Source: JAFECT01 sp035551675 (GTDB lineage Bacteria; Pseudomonadota; Alphaproteobacteria; Caulobacterales; Caulobacteraceae). From it: 64,000 bases of DNA. Made by a program: the position numbers and the translations under genes. Below are positions 44,654 to 50,944 of this stretch, one piece after another. The notes under the pieces were generated by a model, which ran no database searches, was not told where the DNA came from, and worked only from the letters and a program-made list of their open reading frames with translations. Each line of letters begins with the position of its first letter. The first letter of the stretch is position 1. The stretch is taken from assembly GCA_035551675.1 (NCBI GenBank), contig DASZMV010000022.1, forward strand, positions 1 to 64,000, in the 5' to 3' direction.

Positions 44654-46537
44654 CTATGCGGCGACGCCTAAACTGAAATCCCCATAGGCGATGTTGCGAA
44701 TTTCGGCCGCGAGCACCGGGACCTTATCGCGCTTGCCGTACTTTTCGGAAGCGTCCTTTGCCGCCCAACCTCCAAGCACGCGCGTCAAGCTGTCTTGAAT
44801 GCGGGCAACGTCTGCAGCGTCGCGCCAGCCGTGCCTGAACGAATGCGCGACCAAAGCGGGATCGCTCAGGCCGACGCGATCCAAGAACGCCCCGAACCAT
44901 TTCGAAACGTCGTGCGAATAGCCGCCGTTTGGCCCGGGCTTTAGATCAGGGAAAAGGCGCTCGTCTGATGCGCCCGCGACGAACTTCATGAAGCCAGCCG
45001 CGATCAAATCGGGATGCAGCGGCACGTTTCGCTCAGACGCGTGGGTTTTGAGCCGCTTTTCAGTCACGCGGCGCCCCGTGGCGTCAAAGAGGGTCAGAGA
45101 TAGATATGGAATCTCTTCGCCATTGGCGCCGGTCCAAACGCACACGTCCTCTTTCCGAAGTTGCGCAATTTCGTTGAGCCGGGCGCCGGTGTAGAGCGCC
45201 AGCGCGAAAATCCAGAAGCGCCAGGAATCAGCGCGTCTTTCGTCTTTGAGTGCCCCGAAGATTGTTTTGAGTTCGTGCGGCTCGAACCCACGACGCTTCA
45301 CGGTCGGGAGGTCCTTATCGACAAGGCCGCTCGCCGGATTCTTCTCAAGCCAATCCTCGCGAATTGCGAAATTGAACATCGCAATCAGGTTCGACAGGTA
45401 CGAGTTGACCGTGTTGGGCGCGAGCAAAGGTGCGTCGTCGTCTTCCGCCGCCCGCTCTATCGCCACGTCCATGCTCAAGCCCGGATAGCGCTTGCCCATG
45501 TGCGCGGGAATGGTCCGAAGCAACCTCTTTACGCGCCGGCAGTCCTCGCGGGTCACCGCGCGAATGGGCTTGTCCGCACCTAGTGACAACTCAAGCGCCG
45601 TGAAAATATGCCGGTATTTCCGTTCGGTTGACTCAAGGCCGTGTGCTGCGAAGCGTTCGCCTTTAAATGAAGCGATCAGTTCGGCAATTGTCCGGTCATC
45701 CTCGCGCGGGACAAAGGCAGCGCGGCCCGGTTCGATGCGGATCGTATTGGCGGACGCCTCTGCCGCCTCAACGGCCCGCAGGAAAGCCGCGGCCCGTTGC
45801 CGGCTAAGTTCTCGGTAGCGCGCCACCTCTAACAACGCGGACGCGAACGCTTGGCGTCCCTCTGCCCGCAGGGACGGCGCAATAGGGCCGGTCACGTACG
45901 GTTCTAGTTCCGAGTCCATCAGCGCATCAAAGCCGGCGATTGCGCGCCAACCTTCAGCGTCCCGCGCGGCTACTTGAAGCCGTCCGACCAGTAAGAGCGT
46001 TTCGGGCGGGCTGGCCAACTCTCGCGACGCATTCGGATGCGCGGCGAAATAGGCTGTAGCAACCGCGCCAACATCTGGCCCGATAGTCGCGGCGCGTGGA
46101 GACGGCGCGACGTCGAACGAAACTTCGATCGGTCTCTCGATCAGTTCCCTTATCGAGCGAGAGACGGATGCGGGCAGAGTGACGTTGGCAAACTCGACCG
46201 GCTTGACTTCTACTTGACCGGCTCGCGTCGCCGCATCGATCTCCGCATCACGCCAAGCGTTAATCGCTAGAGCGAGGTCCGCGAATGTGAGCGCTGGCGC
46301 ACCGCCCCGCGCTTGGACCAATCGAAATTCAGCGTCCAAATTTGCGAGCGCATTCGGCGCCAACTGCCTCGCAGTTTTTAGTTCGCTTGTGCCCAGACTC
46401 CGCACGATCTCACGGCGCCCGAAAAACTCGCCGCCGGCCCTCTCTCGGAGTGCTTTCGGGACGATGCGCCGAACGAAAAAAACGCCGCCAATTCGCTTCT
46501 GGATTAGCCCTTCGTCCCGAGGGTCGGTCTTAGCCAA
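44654..46537 (-). CDS. int: Tyrosine recombinase (integrase) of the element
   Basis: The TTG start at 46537 has GAGG at 8 nt. The 627-residue protein begins with a segment (GGVFFVRRIVPKALRER) typical of DUF6538-type integrase N-termini. A core-binding region follows at about residues 290-410. The catalytic domain shows Arg in ALYTGARLNEIAQLRKED near residue 455, then HSFRHGWRD (H-x-x-R) near residue 566, GGW near residue 590, and the nucleophile Tyr in ASEKYGKRD near residue 598. It reads away from the adjacent tRNA gene and should catalyse recombination between the 17-bp att cores. Confidence 0.94.
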   Translation of the reverse strand: MAKTDPRDEGLIQKRIGGVFFVRRIVPKALRERAGGEFFGRREIVRSLGTSELKTARQLAPNALANLDAEFRLVQARGGAPALTFADLALAINAWRDAEIDAATRAGQVEVKPVEFANVTLPASVSRSIRELIERPIEVSFDVAPSPRAATIGPDVGAVATAYFAAHPNASRELASPPETLLLVGRLQVAARDAEGWRAIAGFDALMDSELEPYVTGPIAPSLRAEGRQAFASALLEVARYRELSRQRAAAFLRAVEAAEASANTIRIEPGRAAFVPREDDRTIAELIASFKGERFAAHGLESTERKYRHIFTALELSLGADKPIRAVTREDCRRVKRLLRTIPAHMGKRYPGLSMDVAIERAAEDDDAPLLAPNTVNSYLSNLIAMFNFAIREDWLEKNPASGLVDKDLPTVKRRGFEPHELKTIFGALKDERRADSWRFWIFALALYTGARLNEIAQLRKEDVCVWTGANGEEIPYLSLTLFDATGRRVTEKRLKTHASERNVPLHPDLIAAGFMKFVAGASDERLFPDLKPGPNGGYSHDVSKWFGAFLDRVGLSDPALVAHSFRHGWRDAADVARIQDSLTRVLGGWAAKDASEKYGKRDKVPVLAAEIRNIAYGDFSLGVAA

Positions 46538-46540
46538 GAG

Positions 46541-46559
46541 TGTGCCTCAAGTGTGCCCC
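46541..46559. other. TGTGCC repeats at the integrase end (candidate arm sites)
   Basis: TGTGCCTC (46541-46548) and TGTGCCCC (46552-46559) directly precede the integrase start codon. They match the three copies at the opposite end of the element. Overlap with the integrase ribosome-binding region would let the integrase affect its own expression (inference). Confidence 0.4.
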
Positions 46560-46634
46560 GAAAGGGCCTAATCAATTTATCGGAAACCCCTTGTAGCACA
46601 GGGACCGAGTTGATGCATGGAATTTGGCGTGGAT

Positions 46635-46651
46635 TGGTAGGCCCGGCAGGA
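46635..46651. repeat. att repeat overlapping the tRNA 3' end
   Basis: This is identical to 34387-34403. It covers the tRNA acceptor strand, CCA and part of the T-arm, so integration leaves the tRNA gene intact. Confidence 0.88.
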
Positions 46652-46711
46652 CTCGAACCTGCAACCAGACCGTTATGAGCGGTCGGCTCTAACCAATTGA
46701 GCTACGGGCCC
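46635..46711 (-). tRNA. tRNA with CAU anticodon (probably tRNA-Ile2; may be annotated tRNA-Met)
   Basis: This 77-nt cloverleaf has CCA encoded. The acceptor stem is GGGCCCG/CGGGCCT, with a G1-U72 wobble. The D-arm is GCTC...GAGC, the anticodon stem GACCG/CGGTC with loop CTCATAA (anticodon CAT), and the T-arm GCAGG-TTCGAGT-CCTGC. It is not initiator tRNA, which has a different first pair and anticodon stem. C4-G69 and C5-G68 pairs are those used by TilS to recognise tRNA-Ile2, which favours the isoleucine assignment over elongator Met. The 3' end is the att core of the neighbouring element. Confidence 0.93.
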
Positions 46712-46870
46712 TCCTCGCCGGGGCGGGTGGCGTGGCGGTAGCATGGGGGGCGGCACGAGGCCAAGCGCGGGCGCTCGTCCCCGCCCCGTTCGTCGCTTCG
46801 CCGCGATCCCCAACCCCGTTTCGGGCTATGCTGCGTACCTGCTACGGGGCGTCCTGACGGAGACCACCTG

Positions 46871-47596
46871 ATGAAACCGATCCTTTCGGCGGCGGCTGCG
46901 GCCCTCGCCTTGATGCTGACGGCCTCCGCGCCGGCGATGGCCGAAGAGCCGCCGCACGGGCCGTTGCTGACGCTGTCAGCCTATGGCGAGACACACGCGG
47001 CGCCGGACCTGGCGACCATCACGCTCGGCGTCACGTCCCAGGCCAAGACGGCGCAGGCGGCGATGCGCGCCAACGCGGATCGGATGAGCGGGCTTGTCGC
47101 GGCGCTGAAACGCCAGGGCGTCGCCGAAAAAGACATTCAGACCTCGAACCTGAACCTGCAGCCGCAGTACGATTATCACCAGGGCGTTTCGTCCGCCTCG
47201 GGCCAACCGCCGACGCTGACCGGCTATCAGGCGTCGAACGATGTGAGCGTCACGGTCTATGACTTGGCGCGGCTCGGCCAGACGGTCGATGCGGTGGTGG
47301 CGGGCGGCGCCAACCAAGTGAGCGGGATCAGCTTCGGCCTGAAGGACCCGCAGACGACGGAGGACGCCGCGCGCGTGCAGGCCGTGCAGCGCCTGCAGCG
47401 GGAAGCGGCGCTCTACGCCAAGGCGACGGGCCTGCACATCAAGGCGCTGCGCAATCTGAGCGAAGGCGGCGGATACACGCCCTCGCCGGTTCGGCCGATG
47501 ATGATGTCCGCCAAGGTCGCTGCGCCGACGCCGGTCGAAGCCGGTCAGCTCGATCTGCGGGTTGACGTGTCGGCGACGTACGAACTGGAGCCGTAG
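46871..47596 (+). CDS. SIMPL domain (DUF541) periplasmic protein
   Basis: This 241-residue protein has a Sec signal peptide (cleaved about residue 24, APAMA|EE). A SIMPL/DUF541 domain follows. It shows LTLSAYGETHAAPDLATITLGVTSQ near residue 35, KRQGVAEKDIQTSNLNLQPQYDY near residue 85, and TGYQASNDVSVTVYDLARLGQTVDAVVAGGANQVSGI near residue 117. These match E. coli YggE-like proteins, which assemble as ring-shaped oligomers and affect oxidative stress tolerance. It is the first chromosomal gene beyond the tRNA and is transcribed alone toward panD. Confidence 0.9.
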   Translation: MKPILSAAAAALALMLTASAPAMAEEPPHGPLLTLSAYGETHAAPDLATITLGVTSQAKTAQAAMRANADRMSGLVAALKRQGVAEKDIQTSNLNLQPQYDYHQGVSSASGQPPTLTGYQASNDVSVTVYDLARLGQTVDAVVAGGANQVSGISFGLKDPQTTEDAARVQAVQRLQREAALYAKATGLHIKALRNLSEGGGYTPSPVRPMMMSAKVAAPTPVEAGQLDLRVDVSATYELEP

Positions 47597-47597
47597 G

Positions 47598-47954
47598 TTA
47601 CGCCGCCCGCTTCACTTCGTTGCCGTCCTCGAGCAGCACGACCGTCGGCGCATAGTTGCGCGCTTCGGCGGCGTCGAGCTGGCCGTAGGCGATGATGATC
47701 AGCTTGTCGCCCGGCTGGACCAGGCGCGCGGCGGCGCCGTTCACCCCGATCACGCGCGAGCCGCGCGGCGCCTCGATGGCGTAGGTGGTGAAGCGCTGGC
47801 CGTTGTCGATATCGAGCACGTGGACCTGTTCGTGCGGCAGGATGCCCGAGGCGTCGAGCAGGTCCTTGTCGATGGAGATCGAGCCTTCGTAGTGGAGGTC
47901 GGCCTGGGTCACCGTGGCGCGGTGAAGCTTGGCCTTCATCAGGGTCAGGAGCAC
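47598..47954 (-). CDS. panD: Aspartate 1-decarboxylase precursor
   Basis: GTG 47954 follows AAGGAGGG at 6 nt and gives a 118-residue protein. This start places the self-cleavage Ser at residue 25 (YEGS25ISID), exactly as in known PanD enzymes, whereas upstream starts would not. The residues RATVTQADLHYEGSI, the catalytic Tyr near residue 58 (TTYAIEAPRGS) and NGAAARL are all present. The pyruvoyl enzyme makes beta-alanine from aspartate for pantothenate and CoA synthesis. It converges on the SIMPL gene, with stops 1 bp apart. Confidence 0.96.
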   Translation of the reverse strand: MLLTLMKAKLHRATVTQADLHYEGSISIDKDLLDASGILPHEQVHVLDIDNGQRFTTYAIEAPRGSRVIGVNGAAARLVQPGDKLIIIAYGQLDAAEARNYAPTVVLLEDGNEVKRAA

Positions 47955-48127
47955 GGCGGCCCTCCTTCGGCGGCCCCCGGGGCCGCCGTTCGCAGGTGCG
48001 GTATGTAGCATTTGCGACAGCGAGGCTCAATGTTCGCACATGCAGCATGATCAGGGGCCCCCAAAACGGATCCCGAACCTTTCAATTCCCCTGGCGTTGT
48101 TGACGCGCCTGCCCGCGAGGAGACCCG

Positions 48128-48766
48128 ATGTCCGCTCTGCGACTGACCACCCGCCGGACCGGCGCCCGCTTGGCTCTGACCTTTGCCGCCGCCCTCGCCG
48201 TCGCCGCCCCCTTGGCCGGGTGCAAGAAAGACCCGCCCGCCTCACGCGCCGCCCAGCTGGCGATGAACCAGCTTCCCACCACCAAGAAGGAGTCGATCGT
48301 GGTCGGCTCCAGCGACTTCGCGAACAACGGGACTATTCCCGACCGGCTGAGCGCGGACGCCCACGGCGGCAGTCCGCAGTTGACCTGGAGCCCGGTGGTC
48401 GACGGCAAGTCCTATGTGGTCATCGTCGAGGACCCCGACGCGCCCTCGCCCAAGCCGCATGTGCACTGGTTGGCGTGGAACATCCCCGGCGATGCGGTCG
48501 GCCTGCAGCCGAACCAACCCAACGCGGCCCAGACCGGGACCGGCATGCGTCAGGGCAAGAACAGTGCAGGGACCATCGGCTGGTCGGGCCCGCATCCGCC
48601 CGCCGGCCCGGCGCACCACTACCACGTGCAGGTCTTCGCACTGGACGAACCGTCGATCGCTGTGGCGCCCGGCGCCGATCGTGACGCCCTGGTGGGTGCG
48701 CTGAAGGGGCACGTCGTCGCGTCGGGCGAACTGGTCGGGTTGTTCCAGACGAAGACGAAGACGTAG
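48128..48766 (+). CDS. YbhB/YbcL (PEBP)-family lipoprotein
   Basis: This 212-residue protein has a twin-Arg-containing basic start and a lipobox LAGC at about residue 32. The PEBP/Raf-kinase-inhibitor-like domain runs from about residue 55 to the end: IVVGSSDFANNGTIPDRLSADAHGGSPQLTWSPV, VVIVEDPDAPSPKPHVHWLAWNIP, and GWSGPHPPAGPAHHYHVQVFAL. The D-P-D-A-P and H-W residues form the family's ligand pocket. Bacterial PEBP proteins have no agreed biochemical role. The lipid anchor predicts a periplasm-facing location. Confidence 0.92.
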   Translation: MSALRLTTRRTGARLALTFAAALAVAAPLAGCKKDPPASRAAQLAMNQLPTTKKESIVVGSSDFANNGTIPDRLSADAHGGSPQLTWSPVVDGKSYVVIVEDPDAPSPKPHVHWLAWNIPGDAVGLQPNQPNAAQTGTGMRQGKNSAGTIGWSGPHPPAGPAHHYHVQVFALDEPSIAVAPGADRDALVGALKGHVVASGELVGLFQTKTKT

Positions 48767-48791
48767 GCGCTCGTCATCAATAAGGCGGCGA

Positions 48792-49166
48792 CTATTGCTC
48801 CGGCGTGAGATTGGCGCCGTTGTCCATCGGGTCGTTGCGGAAGATCTGCAGGCAGAAGCGGCGACCTTCGTATCGTGCGGAACGGAGCGTACCGTTTGCA
48901 AAGGCCAGCGCCCGAGCGCGGTTCGCCGCAGGGGCATTGGGCGCCGCCGCCTCCCTCGGCGCGCAGTCGTCGACCGCAAAAGGTGTCATGCCCGACGGAC
49001 ACCGGCACGGATGGAAAAGACATTCGCTGGGATGATAGACCGACCCGTCCGGTCGCAGGCAGGCGCCATAAGAAGGCGCCAGATCGGGCGGCGCCGCCGC
49101 GGCGCTCGAAACGAGCGTGGCCAGAGTAACGAACGCGGCGACCTGTATGACACGCTTCATCGACAT
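48792..49166 (-). CDS. Small secreted Cys-rich protein, paralogue A
   Basis: ATG 49166 follows GGGAGG at 5 nt. The 124-residue product has a Sec signal (cleaved about residue 26, SSAAAA|PP). The mature domain has Cys in GACLRPDG, SECLFHPCRCPSG and VDDCAPR, then a conserved ANRARALAFANGTLRSARYEGRRFC block. The next gene upstream encodes a related protein. Likely a disulfide-bonded periplasmic protein; no named family. Its stop is 26 bp from the converging PEBP lipoprotein gene. Confidence 0.75.
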   Translation of the reverse strand: MSMKRVIQVAAFVTLATLVSSAAAAPPDLAPSYGACLRPDGSVYHPSECLFHPCRCPSGMTPFAVDDCAPREAAAPNAPAANRARALAFANGTLRSARYEGRRFCLQIFRNDPMDNGANLTPEQ

Positions 49167-49277
49167 GCCCGCCTCCCGCGCAGCCATATTCGGCCGCTGC
49201 AGCGTTTCCCGTCGCTAGGACGCAGTGTCCGTCGCGAAGGGCGTTCAAGCGAGAAGTCGTCTCACCGAAGCATCGGC

Positions 49278-49631
49278 TTAGCGGGGCGTCGATTCCGGGC
49301 GGACGCAGAAGCGTTTGCCGTTGTAGGTCGCGCCCATCAGGCTGCCGTTGTGGACCGCGGCGTGGCGGGCGCGGTTGGCGTCGGCGCTTTCGGGGGCGGG
49401 GCTTTCGCCCGGCGCGCAGAGCGGCGCGGTCACTTGGTCGGTCGTGCCCGGGCAGTTGCAGATGTCGTCCTGCCGCCAGGTCGAGGTCTTGTGGCAGGTG
49501 GGCCCGCGGGTCGAGCCATCGAGGTTGAGGCAGACGGTTGCGGTGCGCTGGCCCGAGGCCTGGGCGGCGAGGGGCGCGCTCATGGCGAGGGCGGTAAAGG
49601 CGAGGACTGGAAGAAGGAGAACGCGTTGCAT
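49278..49631 (-). CDS. Small secreted Cys-rich protein, paralogue B
   Basis: This 117-residue product has a Sec signal peptide (LLPVLAFTALAMSAPLAAQA). Cys residues lie in TVCLNLDG, GPTCHKTS, DDICNCPG and APLCAPG. The C-terminal ANRARHAAVHNGSLMGATYNGKRFCV block aligns with paralogue A 110 bp downstream. The shared pattern N-R-A-R...N-G-S/T-L-x-x-A-x-Y-x-G-K/R-R-F-C defines the pair. It is not a family I recognise. Ser/Pro/Glu-rich context near the middle varies between the two. Confidence 0.75.
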   Translation of the reverse strand: MQRVLLLPVLAFTALAMSAPLAAQASGQRTATVCLNLDGSTRGPTCHKTSTWRQDDICNCPGTTDQVTAPLCAPGESPAPESADANRARHAAVHNGSLMGATYNGKRFCVRPESTPR

Positions 49632-49716
49632 GGTCGGACCTTCGAACAGGCGCCCCCGACACGCCCTATTTTGAGCCTCACGCGTCGCCCGGGCAAGCGT
49701 CGCCGGTAACGCGGTT

Positions 49717-50241
49717 TCAGGCGTCCGCGACCCCGGCGAACAGGTCGTCGGCCGCCAGCGAATACTCCCGCTCGAAGGCCAGCATGCGCTGTTTCAGCGG
49801 CAGGCCGCCGCCGAAACCGGTCAGGCTGCCGTCGGCGCCGATGACCCGGTGGCAGGGAATGATCAGCATGATCGGATTGGCCCCGTTGGCCGCGCCCACC
49901 GCCCGCGCCTTGCCGGGATGGCCGACTTTTTCGGCGATGGCGCCGTAGCTGGCTGTCTCGCCGAAGGGGATTTCGGTCAGGGCGTTCCAGACGGCGAGCT
50001 GGAAGCCGGTGCCGCGGGGGCGGAGCTTCAGGTCGAAGCGGCGGCGCGTGCCTCGGCCGTATTCGGCGAGCTGGCTGGCGACCTCGTCGAAACGCAGGTC
50101 ATCGCGGGGGTCGCCGTGGGCCTTGGCGCGCGCGATGCCGCGCTCGACCCCGATGAAGAGGTCGGTCAGCGCCCCGTCCTCGTCGGCCCAGGCGATGCAG
50201 GGGCCGTAGACGGAGTCGAGAATGCCGTAGGCGGTGGCCAT
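49717..50241 (-). CDS. ogt: Methylated-DNA--[protein]-cysteine S-methyltransferase (Ogt-like)
   Basis: This 174-residue protein shows the O6-alkylguanine methyltransferase domain with acceptor Cys in LIIPCHRVIGADG near residue 130. The preceding helix-turn-helix part is TGFQLAVWNALTEIPFGETASYGAIAEKVGHPGKARAVGAANGANPI. The N-terminal segment VYGPCIAWADEDGALTDLFIG belongs to the family's ribonuclease-like lobe. The enzyme removes alkyl groups from O6-guanine by suicide transfer. The length (about 170) fits Ogt rather than the C-terminal part of Ada. Confidence 0.94.
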   Translation of the reverse strand: MATAYGILDSVYGPCIAWADEDGALTDLFIGVERGIARAKAHGDPRDDLRFDEVASQLAEYGRGTRRRFDLKLRPRGTGFQLAVWNALTEIPFGETASYGAIAEKVGHPGKARAVGAANGANPIMLIIPCHRVIGADGSLTGFGGGLPLKQRMLAFEREYSLAADDLFAGVADA

Positions 50242-50465
50242 GAGCCCTGCCTCCTCGGCTCTTATCTCCTGCCCCAGGGGCCGGCGCGCAAGGCCTGGAC
50301 CCGGCCCATGTCACAAAAGTGTGCCTTTCAGGCCACCGGCGGCCGCCTCGATGCGGGAAAGGGCGTGCCGGAACCCGCGGGAGGCATTAGGATGCGGTCC
50401 GCGACTCACAGGTTTGTCCCCGACGGGGGGCGGAGTCGTGTTCGAATCCCGGGAGGATCCAACCC

Positions 50466-50660
50466 ATGAAGTCTCTGGTCGCCATCGCCGTCGTCGCGGC
50501 AATCGCCATCCCCTCGATGGCCCTCGCCCAAACCATGCAGCCCATCGCGAACCCGCCGGAAGAGCACCACCACGGCGTGATGCATCACATGAAACACATG
50601 GTGCACCACATGCATCACGCGATACATCGCATGGTCCATCATCACCACCACGCCAAGTAA
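50466..50660 (+). CDS. His/Met-rich small exported peptide
   Basis: ATG 50466 follows GGGAGG (8 nt). The 64-residue product has a Sec signal peptide (MKSLVAIAVVAAIAIPSMALA|QT). The mature peptide of about 43 residues contains 16 His and 5 Met (EEHHHGVMHHMKHMVHHMHH, then a final VHHHHHAK). This composition suggests binding of copper, nickel or zinc in the periplasm. A strong terminator follows 60 bp downstream. No family recognised; small His-rich proteins of this type occur across proteobacteria. Confidence 0.75.
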   Translation: MKSLVAIAVVAAIAIPSMALAQTMQPIANPPEEHHHGVMHHMKHMVHHMHHAIHRMVHHHHHAK

Positions 50661-50721
50661 GCACGCGATGGGCGGACGCCGCGCGCAAGCGGCGCTGACC
50701 AAAACAACCTGAGGCAAAGAA

Positions 50722-50749
50722 GGCGCCCGCGATCCGCGGGCGCCTTTTT
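50722..50749 (+). terminator. Strong rho-independent terminator
   Basis: GGCGCCCGCG-ATC-CGCGGGCGCC followed by TTTTT forms a 10-bp GC stem with a 3-nt loop and T tract. It lies 60 bp after the His/Met-rich peptide gene and is oriented to end its transcript. Confidence 0.88.
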
Positions 50750-50803
50750 CGTTGCGGCGAATGTGCTTGCAAAGGCGCGGTCGGCTCGAACCGTCCTTAT
50801 GAA

Positions 50804-50926
50804 TGTCCACGAACCACACGAACCACGCGAACAAGGATTCATTGCGGCGCTTTGCGCCGCGTTCGATTCAAGGCCGCTTCGCTTTGGTGATTGGCGCGTT
50901 CGTGTGGTTCGTGTGGTTCGTGGACA
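50804..50926. repeat. Inverted-repeat element with CACGAACCACACGAACCAC arms
   Basis: The left arm is TGTCCACGAACCACACGAAC and onward to 50834, and the right arm (50895-50926) is its complement ending GTTCGTGGACA. The core has two GC-rich minor hairpins (gcggcgctttgcgccgc and gccgcttcgctttgg). It lies between the convergent His/Met peptide gene and the S46 peptidase gene. Confidence 0.8.
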
Positions 50927-50944
50927 ATCTTTCTTTTTCTTCGG

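Larger units (their letters stand above)
34387..46651. mobile_element. 12.3-kb integrative element in a CAU-anticodon tRNA gene
   Basis: The element is bounded by a 17-bp direct repeat (TGGTAGGCCCGGCAGGA) at 34387-34403 and 46635-46651. The right copy is the 3' end of an intact tRNA gene. A tyrosine integrase gene lies beside the tRNA and reads away from it, the classical layout. Inside are a primase/helicase with downstream iteron-like repeats, a serine recombinase, an AlpA-like DNA-binding protein, MltR-like and DUF2806 proteins, a nuclease operon and small unknown genes. I see no structural phage genes, relaxase or mating genes. Base composition is lower in GC than the flanks. It is best described as a satellite-like or plasmid-like integrative element. 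Confidence 0.88.

Noticed and set aside
50380..50462. tRNA-like end (GTTCGAATCCC) before the His/Met peptide gene
   Set aside because: The T-arm stem does not pair and no acceptor 5' half or anticodon arm can be built. CGACTC/GAGTCG pairing around CCCCGACGGGG makes it an ordinary hairpin.
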